Part shown: one piece after another, positions 9,701 through 17,303 of the stretch
How the letters are laid out: each line of letters opens with the position of its first letter
Position numbering within the stretch: position 1 is the stretch's first letter
Origin: DASTPP01 sp035762175
Lineage (GTDB): Bacteria; Myxococcota_A; Polyangia; Polyangiales; Polyangiaceae
Length of the DNA stretch: 64,000 nt
Reading direction: 5' to 3'
Assembly: GCA_035762175.1 (NCBI GenBank)
Contig: DASTPP010000427.1
Location: 61,507-125,506 of the forward strand
Translations under genes and position numbers: made by a program
Notes under the pieces: model-generated
Told to the model about the DNA's origin: nothing
The model's database searches: none
Seen by the model: only the letters and a program-made list of their open reading frames with translations

Positions 9701-9710
9701 ATGCGGGCAC
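6708..9710 (-). CDS. SUMF1-type lipoprotein joined in frame to an Omp85/BamA-like barrel protein
   Basis: One uninterrupted 1000-residue frame carries two proteins' worth of sequence. Residues 1-42 are a lipoprotein signal (GLSFFLIGSALGLGAC, Cys42). Residues about 85-330 are a formylglycine-generating-enzyme/SUMF1 fold, ending in the typical LQTGFRCC. At about 356 a second signal peptide-like stretch begins (GRRAIAAAIAAAWWWPAG, then AAAQG), followed by a POTRA-like segment and a C-terminal beta-barrel (FLGGDTRLRGYPSSFFVG, then FDVG-type strands) as in BamA/TamA relatives. A GTG at 8642 would start the second protein (644 residues). The start at 9710 (GTG, with AAGAGG 5 nt upstream) gives the lipoprotein signal. 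Two separate genes with a frame slip, or a real fusion, are both possible. Confidence 0.7.
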   Translation of the reverse strand: MPASPKRSVALERSDCATAVPLSRRFGLSFFLIGSALGLGACARATPALDDEPAPAGAEGPLAQPDARPVLWCDEAGTAAPGGRAEPPGAATPPAPPEASPAACPPEMVLVEGAYCPSVQHECVEWLEEPSKTAFARCARYREPAICASPERVPMRFCIDRDEYVEPGDELPLGEVSWTDAKARCERAGKRLCAEREWVFACEGEAMRPYPHGFEREAALCNFEQTELVGPDGKLRDLRVAPASRPGCLSPFGARNMVGNVDEWVVLDRPHMSAKHGGRRMMSGLKGGWWGPLRNRCRPVTVDHDEYFHELQTGFRCCAEASGAAGPGAARPAGEGVPKLVFGRGAQKSGSGWQTHVPTERALRPLRTTATRGLWGSQAAGRRAIAAAIAAAWWWPAGAAAQGAPAAGGPAAQGAPAAGEAAGEAAPESKTGSYSDYERSTIERVLARRGGALEPEPEGKAIEAIDVEVLEVIEDRDPAPGILNVLHVRSRDYVIRREVLLRPGEPYRKVIVDETARNLRRLPPLSVVICVPTRGSAPDRVRLLVIVKDIWSLRLSTDVAYTSGGLEGLVVTPIEINLLGTQQSAGATFGYAPESYTYGLQYGVPRVMGSRVAASAAAALYVNRDRGEPEGSAGAFEVGQPLYSTRTRWAWSTTASWSTRVARRYVNARLGSFDAEATPDDDRLPFQYRARSALGRALVTRSFGWAQKFDLTAGARVLALDYATPGFGAYDPRAVAEFRGRYVPASDTRVGPIVQARAYTTNFLRTFNVETLGLQEDFRLGHDLALRLYPVARAFGSSRDFLGVYAAAQYTVALGDGYARAAVESTTEHAAGGVADGLLELRGRVVTPFFGLPGGSKFVRLVYDASGLSRYRNFLNRTTFLGGDTRLRGYPSSFFVGKDFVASNLELRTVPLEVFSVLVGGASFYDVGGAFNGFDKMRVYQSVGLGLRVLFPQVNRVSFRLDAAVPLEAGGPPPGVSRFGFYAAFEQAFGTPGVTPPDDR
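8640..8665 (-). other. junction between SUMF1 and barrel parts: A6 tract, out-of-frame stop, internal GTG
   Basis: Reading the minus strand, the frame passes through CAAAAAAGTGGTAG. A one-base change in the A6 run would bring the TAG at 8659-8661 into frame and end the SUMF1 protein there. A GTG at 8640-8642 lies 17 bp further on and opens the barrel protein just ahead of its signal peptide. This is the place where a fused reading and a two-gene reading differ. Confidence 0.6.
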
Positions 9711-9740
9711 AGCACCTCTTATTTTGCTGCTGCCCTGAAA

Positions 9741-9789
9741 AAGGCAAACCCGCGACCTGCATTCGGCGCGAACGGCCCAGGTTTGCCTT
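9741..9789. repeat. inverted repeat, 10-bp arms
   Basis: AAGGCAAACC at 9741-9750 is exactly complementary to GGTTTGCCTT at 9780-9789, with a 29-nt loop. It lies 31 bp upstream of the SUMF1 lipoprotein start, so it could be a leader hairpin or an operator. No U-tract follows in either direction. Confidence 0.6.
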
Positions 9790-9838
9790 TGGCCCGCCGG
9801 CCGCGCTCGACCCACCCCCGCCCGACGGCACGGGCCCG

Positions 9839-9932
9839 CCGCCTTCAGCGCCAGCGGCCCCCCGCCCCCCCGCGCCCGACGCCTTCAGCGCCGACGGCCC
9901 CCCGCCCGCCGCCCCCCCGCGCCGAGGTCGGA
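9839..9932. repeat. 46-bp tandem duplication
   Basis: A unit starting cgccttcagcgcc and ending in a C-rich run occurs twice with a few changes. It sits in the 244-bp gap between the SUMF1 gene and the small membrane protein gene; no gene is seen in it. Confidence 0.6.
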
Positions 9933-9954
9933 CGGGCCGCGCCGCCGACCTCGC

Positions 9955-10182
9955 TCAGCCCCGGTCGCCCTGCGACGAGGTGCCGCGGCGCGGCATGAGC
10001 TCGCCGTCTTGGTGCAGGACCGACAGCACGAGTGCGGCACCAAGCAAGGGCAAGAGCCAGATCAGCCGGATCTGCGCCCACTTCTGGTCGGGCGCGTACG
10101 CGACGCTGCGCCGGACGCGCAGGGTGGCGAAGGCCTGGAGGGCGACGAGGGCAGACGCGAGGAGCAAAGCGATGATTTCCAT
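9955..10182 (-). CDS. small two-helix membrane protein
   Basis: A 75-residue protein starting MEIIALLLASALVALQAFA. Hydrophobic segments span about residues 3-19 and 43-58 (IRLIWLLPLLGAALVLSVL), joined by a basic loop, with a polar tail. The layout resembles small PLDc_N-like membrane proteins (W-x-LLPLLGA), but the match is weak. The ATG at 10182 is chosen because it opens directly onto helix one; the frame upstream lacks coding character. No function can be assigned. Confidence 0.6.
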   Translation of the reverse strand: MEIIALLLASALVALQAFATLRVRRSVAYAPDQKWAQIRLIWLLPLLGAALVLSVLHQDGELMPRRGTSSQGDRG

Positions 10183-10372
10183 GGCGTGTCGGGGCGCACG
10201 TTTAACCACAGCAAAGGCCCCCGCCAAGGGGGGCGGCGTGTACAAAGAACGAACGGGAAGTTCATCGAGTGAACCCCCGCGGGCGTTTGGTCTCTGAACA
10301 AAGGGGCCCCGCGGAGGCGCGTCGCAGCCGAAACCCCGCTTGGCACCGGGGCTGCTCATAGGCGCGCGACCT

Positions 10373-11155
10373 ATGCGCAACGTCCTCGCCCTCTCCTCCG
10401 CCCTGTCCCTCGGTCTCGCCCTCGCCCTCTCGCCCGCCGCCGCCTCGGCCGCGCAGTACGTCGTGCACGTACACGGCCGGGGGCAGAACGGGTGGGGCGA
10501 CAACCCCATGTTCGCCACGCCCGGCTGGCAAACCGTGGGCGTCACCTACAACGCCACGACCGCGACGCTCGCCCAGGCGAACGCGCAGCTTCGCCCCCAG
10601 CTCGCCTCGTTCTGTACGGGCGTGAACACCTGCATCATCGTCGCGTACAGCAACGGGGCGCTGCAGATCGGCTACACGCAGGCCAACTACCCCTCGGTGC
10701 TCGAAAACGCCCTCTACATCGAGGCGGGCGGCTCGGCCGCCGGCGGCACCGAGCTGCTGAACAACTGGACGTCGACGGTCGGCAGCTGGCTCGGGCAGAC
10801 CTACCCGAGCGGCGTCGACGCGACGCTCACGGTCTCGGGGGCGCGCAACGCGTACAACCACTCGCTCAGCGCGGGCATCTCGACCTACCACCTCGGCGGC
10901 AACACGGGCCCGGGCAACGGGCTCTGGTGGGTCACCTCGGGCTTCATCTCGGGCGACGACGACAGCGTGGTGCCCTACCACTCGGCCTTCGGCTGCTCGG
11001 GCTCGGGCTCGCAGACCGAGGGGTGCGCGAAGTTCACGGGCCACAAGCTCGACATCTGGGCGAACGCGTCGGGCAACTCGTGGAGCTGCCCGAACGGCGT
11101 CTGCGGCGGCATCGATCACTTTGGCATCGATGACCGGGCGGCCTACTGGTACTGA
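10373..11155 (+). CDS. secreted alpha/beta-hydrolase-like protein
   Basis: A 260-residue exported protein. Residues 1-25 form a Sec signal ending AAASA-AQ. The mature part starts YVVHVHGRGQNGWG, with an HGRG oxyanion-type turn. It has a nucleophile-elbow-like VAYSNGALQIGY with a central Ser, an acidic GDDDSVVP loop at about residue 200, and a late His in GIDHFGIDD. Together these suggest a Ser-Asp-His hydrolase fold. Four or more Cys residues suggest disulfides. The ATG at 10373 gives the signal peptide directly; the earlier in-frame ATG at 10340 does not. It is followed 10 bp later by a membrane-anchored protein gene, probably one transcript. Esterase or lipase activity is inference. Confidence 0.6.
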   Translation: MRNVLALSSALSLGLALALSPAAASAAQYVVHVHGRGQNGWGDNPMFATPGWQTVGVTYNATTATLAQANAQLRPQLASFCTGVNTCIIVAYSNGALQIGYTQANYPSVLENALYIEAGGSAAGGTELLNNWTSTVGSWLGQTYPSGVDATLTVSGARNAYNHSLSAGISTYHLGGNTGPGNGLWWVTSGFISGDDDSVVPYHSAFGCSGSGSQTEGCAKFTGHKLDIWANASGNSWSCPNGVCGGIDHFGIDDRAAYWY

Positions 11156-11165
11156 TCGACCCGAC

Positions 11166-12461
11166 GTGACGGAGCGCGCTCGCCCCCGCCGGGTGCCGCG
11201 CGCGGCCCTCGCCTCGGCCCTCGCCCTCTTCGGCGCGCTCGCCCTCTGGCGGCTCTGGCCGGCGGGCGCGCCACCCGAGCCCCCGCCGCCGCCGAAGCCG
11301 GGCCCCGCGAAGGCCGCCCCGGCGGGCGAGGCGGCCGCGCCGAGGGCGCGCGAGGGGCGGGCGCAGGCCCCGCCGGGGGCCCCGCCCGAGGCCGAGCGCC
11401 CCTACGACGAGCAGGGGGTCGCGCGGCAGGCTAAGCGCTTCGACGCGCTCGATCACGCGATCGAGCTGACGCGCTTTCCGCCCGACTCGCGCCCGCTCAC
11501 GGCCGAGATGACCGACGTCTTGCGGCCGAACCGCCGCCACGAGCAGCCCCAGCCCCTCGCGGCCGCGCACGCGCGCGGGCAGAAGGTCGACCCCGAGCGC
11601 GATCTCTTCGTGCTCTTCACCGGGCCGCGCTTCGCCCTGACCCCCGGCGAGCCGCTCGCCGCGACGCTCGAGGTCACGCGCGGCCGGCCCGACGAGGGGC
11701 GCGGCGCCGAGCGGGTCGCGCTCGAGGTGCGCGAGTGCGTCCTGCGCGCCTCGGGCCCCGCCCCGCTCGCCGAGGGCCTGCCGCTCAACGACCGCGGCGA
11801 GCACGGCGATCCGAAGGCGGGCGACCTCAGCTACTCGCTCTCGGTCGACCCGCTGACGCTCGCGGGCTTCGAGCGCTACAACGGGCCCGCGCGCCTCGAG
11901 GTGGCCTTCGTCGCGCCCGGCGCGAGCGAGCTCGCGCACGCCTCGCTCGACTTCAAGCTGGGGGCGGTGACGCCCGCGCGCTTCAACGGGCGCGTGGCCG
12001 AGCGGCTCGCGCCCGCGGGGCTCGAGCTGCGCGTGGGGCTCGACGTCGAGCAGCCCGGCCACTACGTCGTGCAGGGCCTGCTCTTCGACGCCCGCGACCA
12101 GCCCGTGGGCTTCGCCGTCGACCGGCCGACGCTCGGGCGCGGCGCGGGCGAGGCGACGCTGCTCTTCTTCGGCCTGCTCTTCCACGAGGCCGACGCCCGG
12201 GCCCCCTTCGTGCTGCGCACCGTCACCGGCTACCGGCTGCCCGAGGGCGACGAGCCGGACAAGCTCGAGATGGCCCCGATGCCCGGCGAGTACCGCACGC
12301 ACGCCTACCCCCGCAGCGCCTTCTCGGCCGACGAGTGGCAGAGCGCGTCGAAAGACAAGCGCCTCGAGGCGCTGCGCGAGCTCGCCGAGAAGAACCCCGA
12401 CAAGGCCCTCGTCTCGGGCACGCCCGAGAGCCCCCAGCCCGCCCCGGCGCCGAGCCCCTGA
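11166..12461 (+). CDS. membrane-anchored exported protein with Ig-like region, function unknown
   Basis: About 431 residues from a GTG start that avoids overlap with the upstream hydrolase-like gene; ATGs at 11121 and 11130 are alternatives. RARPRRVPR precedes one membrane helix (residues about 11-28), then a Pro/Ala-rich spacer to residue 85. The rest is a soluble beta-rich region with NDRGEHGDPKAGDLSYSL, reminiscent of the choice-of-anchor/Ig-like modules that precede calcium-site-like loops in myxobacterial surface proteins. It has a conserved-looking block VLRTVTGYRLPEG and a Pro tail. Likely anchored in the inner membrane with its bulk in the periplasm. No enzyme motif is seen. Confidence 0.6.
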   Translation: MTERARPRRVPRAALASALALFGALALWRLWPAGAPPEPPPPPKPGPAKAAPAGEAAAPRAREGRAQAPPGAPPEAERPYDEQGVARQAKRFDALDHAIELTRFPPDSRPLTAEMTDVLRPNRRHEQPQPLAAAHARGQKVDPERDLFVLFTGPRFALTPGEPLAATLEVTRGRPDEGRGAERVALEVRECVLRASGPAPLAEGLPLNDRGEHGDPKAGDLSYSLSVDPLTLAGFERYNGPARLEVAFVAPGASELAHASLDFKLGAVTPARFNGRVAERLAPAGLELRVGLDVEQPGHYVVQGLLFDARDQPVGFAVDRPTLGRGAGEATLLFFGLLFHEADARAPFVLRTVTGYRLPEGDEPDKLEMAPMPGEYRTHAYPRSAFSADEWQSASKDKRLEALRELAEKNPDKALVSGTPESPQPAPAPSP

Positions 12462-12687
12462 AAGCGCCGGCGAGCAGAAGAAATTTCCAGCCCCCCGCAA
12501 GACGCGCTAAAGGCGGGGGCGGTTCTCGGGTTGGCGGCCCGCGCTCGAAGGCAGCGTCCCACCCCCTCGGCCTTGCCCGGCACGAGGGGGCGCCCGAAGG
12601 CGAGGGCCGCCGCCCGAGGGCCGATCCGAGGCCTGCGCGCGGCGCCCTGAGCGGCGCCCCGGCGCGCCGTCACGTGCGACGCCCACC

Positions 12688-14403
12688 ATGCGCGCTTTGC
12701 TGCCTTTCGCCCTGCTCGCCCTCGCTTCGCTCGCCTGCGAGCCCCCCGCGGCCCCGCCCGGCGAGGGGCCGGGCGAAGGGCGCGGCGAGCCGGCGGCCGA
12801 GGGCGGCGGCCTGGCCGCGGGCGACGCGTCCGGGCCCTCGAGCGAGGGGGGGCCCGACCCCGAGGCCTGCTCGGCCCGCTTCGAGGCCCTGAAGGCCTCG
12901 CCCGGCGTCCCCCTCGCGCTCACCGACCCGGTGCAGCGGGCGCACCTCTTCGGCCGCGTCCGCGGCGCCCCCTCGTTCTTCGTGCGCGAGCCGCGCGCCG
13001 GGGCGGCGCCGGCCGAGGCGGTTCGGGCGGCGGGCCCGCCCGCGCCGAGGGGCGAGGGCGCGCGGGCCCGGCGGCTGCGCCAGAGGCTGCGCGGCGACCC
13101 GCGCGCGCTGCGCGCCGCGGTGCTGCGCGAGGGCTACGTCTACGCGACCGACCCGTACGAAGCGCTCGACCTCGTCACCTCGCTCCGCGTCACCGACCTG
13201 TTCGACGAACCCGAGGTCTGGCTGCAACGCGGCGCGCACACGGCGCGCCTGGTGCGCGATCCGGGCGCCGGCCGGGGCGAGGCCTCGTACCGCTACGCCG
13301 AGGGCCCGCGCGCGGGCCGCAGCGCCGACCTGCTCTTCCTCGACCGGCTGGCCGCCTCGCCCGCCGAGCTCGAAGCGCCCCTGCACCGCGATCTGAGCGC
13401 GGAGGGCGAGGCGTGGGGCTTCGACCGCGCGCGGCTCGTCACGGTCGCGGGCGAGGGCGCCGCGGCCGAGCTGCGCTTCGGCGGTCGCTGGGTGCGGGCG
13501 GTCCTGCGCGCCGAGGGCCCCGCGCTGCGCGTCGACTGCCTCGCCGAGAGCGCCGACGTGCGCGCCAACGTGCTCGCCTTCCGCGCGGGGCGCGGGGCCG
13601 AACGGCGCGCCAAGCGGGCGCTCTTCGACGCCGTGACCGGCCAGATCGACGAGGGGCTGCGCTTCGACCGGCCCGAGGGCGAGCCGGGCGAGACGCCCCC
13701 GCCCGACACCGACGGCAAGCTGCGCGCGGCCTGGCAGTCGGCCTTCTTCGGCGGCTACACGACCTTCTTCTACGAGGGCCGCGCCTACCCCGTGCTCTCG
13801 CCCCGCGGCGAGCCCTTCCCGCCCCAGGTCTGCGTCGACTTCGTGCTCGAGAGCTTCGAGCGCGCCGCCGGCACGCGCTTCAGCGTCGAGGGCGGCCCGC
13901 GGCGGCGCGTCGGCCGGCTCGACTTCGACGCCTACCACCCGCCGAACCGCCGCGGCGTGCTGGCGCTCGAGGCCTTCGCCCAGGAGCACCCCGAGCTCTT
14001 CTCGGCCGCGCGCGTCCCCGAGCGCGAGCGCGTGCCCTTCGCGCTGCGCGACCGCTTCTTTCGCCACCTGCTCGAGCGCGCCGACGACTTCGCCCCCGGC
14101 GACGTCGTCGCCATCCAGGGCTACAAGAAGGACGACAAGATTCACCAGCACGCCATGCTGGTCGAGACCGTCGACCCGCTGACGGGCTTCCCCTATGGCC
14201 TCGCCGACCAGATGCGCCGCCCGCGCCGCCGCACCTGGGAGGCCATCATGGCCGAAGCGCCCCGCCGCAGCCTGCTCTTTCGCCTGCGCCCGACCGACCT
14301 CGTCTGGTCGACCCTCGACGGCCCCGCGGCGGCCGGCGCCGCGCCCGCCGAGGCCGCCCCCGCCGAGGCCGCGCCCGCCGGGGCGGCGCGCGCCAGCGAT
14401 CTC
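12688..14403 (+). CDS. cysteine-peptidase-like (NlpC/P60- or CHAP-type) lipoprotein, no natural stop
   Basis: The protein starts with a lipoprotein signal (LLALASLAC, Cys17) and an acidic Gly/Glu-rich linker. The folded part ends with QVCVDFVLESFERAAG (Cys at about residue 383), then DDFAPGDVVAIQGYKKDDKIHQHAMLVETVDP. This Cys followed about 100 residues later by His is the order of NlpC/P60- and CHAP-like peptidoglycan amidases. The homologous part ends near LLFRLRPTDLVWSTL, with a Pro-Ala-Glu tail to about 14400. No stop occurs in this frame until 16098, so the end given here is where the convergent msrC gene begins, not a stop codon. The other two frames stop at 14576 and 14692. Confidence 0.6.
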
Positions 14404-14925
14404 TTACCAGACCAGCGCCGCGGCGAAGGCGCGCTCGACGAGGGCCTCGAGCGCGCGCGCCTCGGCCTCGCCGAAGGCGTCGAGGTGCGGGCTGTCGAGA
14501 TCGAGCACCGCGCGCAGCCGGCCGCCCCCGAACACGGGCACCACGAGCTCGGACCGCGTCGCGTCGTCGCACATGATGTGCCCCGGGAACGCACGCACGT
14601 CGGGCACGCGCACCGTGCGCTCGCCGCGCGCCGACGCGCCGCAGACGCCCCGGTCGAAGGGGATGCGCAGGCAGCCCATCGTGCCCTGGTAGGGCCCCAC
14701 CGCGAGCAGCCGCTCGCCCACGCGCCGGTAGAAGCCGCACCAGTTGCACTGCGGCAGCGTCTGCCAGAGCAGGCACGCGAGCGTCGCCTGCACGGCCACC
14801 GCGTCGGTCTCGCCCTCGAGGGCCGCCACGATCTGCGGCGCCGCCTGCTCGAGCCGCGCCAGGCGCGCCGGCTCGGGCAAGAGCGTGCCGCGCGGCACCG
14901 GGTCGAGCAGAATGCCTTCGCTCAT
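14404..14925 (-). CDS. msrC: free methionine-(R)-sulfoxide reductase (GAF fold)
   Basis: Reduces free methionine-R-sulfoxide, using thioredoxin, in the cytoplasm. The 173-residue protein is a single GAF domain containing all three redox cysteines of the E. coli enzyme family: Cys85 in GTMGCLRIP, Cys95 in GVCG and Cys119 in FPGHIMCDD, almost exactly at the E. coli positions 84, 94 and 118. The ATG at 14925 gives normal length. It converges on the lipoprotein gene to its left, and that gene's open frame runs antisense through all of msrC. No operon partner is seen. Confidence 0.93.
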   Translation of the reverse strand: MSEGILLDPVPRGTLLPEPARLARLEQAAPQIVAALEGETDAVAVQATLACLLWQTLPQCNWCGFYRRVGERLLAVGPYQGTMGCLRIPFDRGVCGASARGERTVRVPDVRAFPGHIMCDDATRSELVVPVFGGGRLRAVLDLDSPHLDAFGEAEARALEALVERAFAAALVW

Positions 14926-15322
14926 GGGCCCTCGCGCGCCGCGGCGCCGCCCGCCGGCTCGGGGCGAAGCGCTGCGCGCACGCCCGCGGTGGTTGCGACG
15001 ACCGGCGCCATCGACTCGTTGATCGAGGCTCTAGCCCACGCCTGCCGGGGCCGCAACGTGCCGGCCCCGGCCGCCTCGAGCCCCGCGACCCCGGCGCGCC
15101 GGGCCGGCCGCGGGCTCAGGACGGCCGGCGGGCGTCCGTCGCCCATCGGGCGGCGCCGTGACGTCAACCTTGGCGGCCCCGGGCCGGTCCGGGCGTGTCG
15201 ACCGGCGGGCGGCGGCCCCGGCGGCCGAGCCCGGGGGCGGGGCCCCGCGACGAAGCCGGGCGGCTCCGGAGCGGTTGCGCGCTCGGGCGCGCGTGCGAGA
15301 AACTACGGCGCGACGGTCGAGC
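14926..15322. other. intergenic region between msrC and chaC, divergent promoters expected
   Basis: About 400 bp without a gene. An in-frame extension of chaC back to 15158 is possible but is Arg/Ala/Gly-rich shadow sequence. A CTAG-containing stretch (15031-15034) and a short palindromic TCGA-N8-TCGA are the only marks. No hairpin with a U-tract is seen. Confidence 0.5.
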
Positions 15323-15886
15323 ATGGCGAAGAGTTCGGCGTGGGTCTTCGGGTACGGTTCGCTCCTCTGGCGCCCGGGCTTCTCGTACGTCGAGAAGGTG
15401 CCCGCGCTCTTGCCGGGCTGGTCGCGGCGGTTTTACCAGGGCTCGCCCGACCACCGCGGCACGCCGGGCGCGCCCGGGCGCGTCGTCACCCTCGTGCCCG
15501 ACGCCGCCGGGCTCTGCTGGGGGCTCGCCTTCGGCCTCGACGACGGCTGCCGCGACGACGTCCTCGAAGAGCTCGACCGCCGCGAGCGCGCCGGCTACCG
15601 GCGCATCGAGCACGAGCTCGTCCCCCTCGACCCGGCGCGCGCGCCCCTGCGCGCCATCGTCTACGTCGCCGACCCGCGCAACCCCGACTACCTCGGCGAG
15701 GCGCCCCCCGAGGCGATGGCCCGGCACATCGCCCGCTCGGCGGGGCCGAGCGGCCCGAACGTCGAGTACCTGCGCCGCCTCGCCGCCTTCCTGCGCGAGC
15801 ACGGCGTGCACGACGAGCACGTCTTCGGCCTCGAGCGGCTCGCCGCGGCCGAGCGGCCCGACGCCGCGCCCGACGCCCGGCCTTGA
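15323..15886 (+). CDS. glutathione-specific gamma-glutamylcyclotransferase (ChaC type)
   Basis: Cleaves glutathione to 5-oxoproline and Cys-Gly in the cytoplasm. The 187-residue protein has the substrate loop VFGYGSLLWRPGF (residues 8-20) and the catalytic Glu88 in LDRRERAGY, the ChaC version of the LxxREGxGY motif. The ATG at 15323 is chosen because it places GYGSL at residue 10, as in the family; the upstream extension to 15158 is compositionally unlike protein. The C-terminal tail (AAAERPDAAPDARP) is disordered. Confidence 0.9.
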   Translation: MAKSSAWVFGYGSLLWRPGFSYVEKVPALLPGWSRRFYQGSPDHRGTPGAPGRVVTLVPDAAGLCWGLAFGLDDGCRDDVLEELDRRERAGYRRIEHELVPLDPARAPLRAIVYVADPRNPDYLGEAPPEAMARHIARSAGPSGPNVEYLRRLAAFLREHGVHDEHVFGLERLAAAERPDAAPDARP

Positions 15887-15914
15887 CCGCGCCGCCGCCC
15901 CGCCGCCCGCGCCC

Positions 15915-16592
15915 TCAGGGCGAGGCCGCGCCGTCCGGGCCCTCGCCGTCGATCTCGTTCGCCCGCCGGACGAACTCGAGTTCATCATTGCGGTGGCAGC
16001 TTTGGCAGGGCTCGAGCGACAGGCCCGCCTGCACCGCGCGCGCCGGGGCCCCGGGCGCGGCCTCGTACCAATACCAGGCGTCGTTCGTCTTCGTGTAATA
16101 CGCATAGCGGGTGAGCGCCGTGCGGTCGTCCGGGTCGTCGTATATCTCTTTGACGGCCGCGATCCCCACGGGCCAGCCCTTGTTGGGCCCGTCGGTCACG
16201 AAGTTCGAATCGTCGACGACGCTCTTGGTCGCGCAGATGCGCGCGTCGGCCGTGCCGTCCGAGTTGGTGTGGGGCGAGATGCCGACCACGATCTGGCCGA
16301 CCTCGCCGCAGAGCCAGTTGTCGTCGTTCTCCGGCAGGTACGCGCCCGCCGCGAGGAACGCCTGCACGTCGGCGAGCTTCACGGGCGGCGTGCCGCCGGG
16401 CCGAAAGCCCGGCGCGCCGCCCGCCCCCGGCCCGCCGCCCGACCCGGGCGCGTTGCCCGCGCCCGCGCCCGCGCCGCCCGCCGCGCCGCCCGCGCCCGCC
16501 GCGCCCCCGTCGGCCGCGTCGCCACAGCCCGCGAGCCCCGCGCCCAACGCCACCACCAACGCCAAACGAAGGCCGAACTCTCGTCGAATCAT
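15915..16592 (-). CDS. cytochrome P460-like heme c lipoprotein
   Basis: A 225-residue lipoprotein (LAGC, Cys23) with a 45-residue Gly/Ala linker followed by a P460-type beta domain. Evidence is the WYWYEAAPG strand and a single CQSCH heme attachment motif near the C-terminus, plus two further Cys (LCGEVG, RICATK). P460 proteins bind heme c with a Lys cross-link and oxidise hydroxylamine or nitric oxide; whether this one does is not visible. ATG 16592 has AGAGAGG 6 nt upstream. A paralogue lies at 17742-18782, divergently placed. The protein should sit on the periplasmic side of a membrane. Confidence 0.8.
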   Translation of the reverse strand: MIRREFGLRLALVVALGAGLAGCGDAADGGAAGAGGAAGGAGAGAGNAPGSGGGPGAGGAPGFRPGGTPPVKLADVQAFLAAGAYLPENDDNWLCGEVGQIVVGISPHTNSDGTADARICATKSVVDDSNFVTDGPNKGWPVGIAAVKEIYDDPDDRTALTRYAYYTKTNDAWYWYEAAPGAPARAVQAGLSLEPCQSCHRNDELEFVRRANEIDGEGPDGAASP

Positions 16593-16912
16593 GATGAGCC
16601 TCTCTGCCCCCAAGACCCCGCGACCGCGGGGAAGCGACGGCGCGCTGCGCCAAGGGCCCGCCCCCCGGTGTGACGCGCGTGCCCGCCGAGCCTCGCGGCG
16701 AGGGGACGCTCGCACGACGGCCGGGCGGCGAACGCGATTCGGGGCCCAGCCGGGCCCTCGTAAGATTTTTGGCGCCGCCCCGCCACTGGCATACACACTG
16801 CGCACACCAGACTAGATTACCCTGCCAGAGCCCACCCGCAAAGGGGTTCCTCCCAGACCCTGCTGGCCGCGCCGAGGCCCACCGCGCTAGCTTGCGTCGT
16901 TTTCGACCCTCG

Positions 16913-17239
16913 ATGAAAAACTTCAAAGCATTCGAGGCCGGTACGGACTTCGACGATCCCATATTCCTTCCCCGCGAGAGCCTCCGCCCGCGCGGAGGCG
17001 CCGACCCCGATCGCAGGCGCGTCGGCGGCGCGCGCGGGTGCGTCGATTCAGGCTCGTCACGATCGCGCGCGACAGGCCGGCGTGTCGGCGGCGCGCGCGG
17101 GTGCGGCGGGGCGCCGGGTCGTTCCTGCGTTCGAATCGACGCGCGCCGCGCGCGACGACGGCCCGTGGCCGACCTCGGGCTGCGGGGCGCCGAAACGGCC
17201 AGGGCAGGCCGGCCCCTCGTGCCCAGCGTGTCGGGGTAG
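16913..17239 (+). CDS. possible small protein, unrecognised
   Basis: A 108-residue frame starting MKNFKAFEAGTDFDDPIFLP. The first 25 codons use A/T third positions much more than neighbouring genes, which is not what a random GC-rich frame would give. After residue 30 it becomes Arg/Gly-rich and covers the 22-bp direct repeats, so only the N-terminal part looks protein-like. It may be a decayed gene start. No ribosome binding site is obvious. Confidence 0.25.
   Translation: MKNFKAFEAGTDFDDPIFLPRESLRPRGGADPDRRRVGGARGCVDSGSSRSRATGRRVGGARGCGGAPGRSCVRIDARRARRRPVADLGLRGAETARAGRPLVPSVSG
17021..17105. repeat. 22-bp direct repeat, two copies
   Basis: gtcggcggcgcgcgcgggtg plus two further matching bases occurs at 17021-17042 and 17084-17105, 63 bp apart, with no mismatch. 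Confidence 0.75.
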
Positions 17240-17257
17240 TCTCTATCCGGCTACGCT

Positions 17258-17303
17258 ATGACGTAGCGATCATACGGCGCCCGGCCATGACGTCACGATC
17301 ATA
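17258..17303. promoter_or_regulatory. pair of 17-bp operator-like repeats
   Basis: ATGACGTAGCGATCATA (17258-17274) and ATGACGTCACGATCATA (17287-17303) differ at two bases and lie 29 bp apart, close to three helical turns. The second contains the palindrome TGACGTCA, and the first is preceded by a GCTACG/CGTAGC inverted pair. They precede the P460-like gene by about 440 bp. This is a plausible regulator binding pair; the regulator is unknown. Confidence 0.45.

Noticed and set aside
12688..16098. 1136-residue protein as a genuine product
   Set aside because: The part after 14400 is antisense to msrC and overlaps chaC; only the first 570 codons look like protein.
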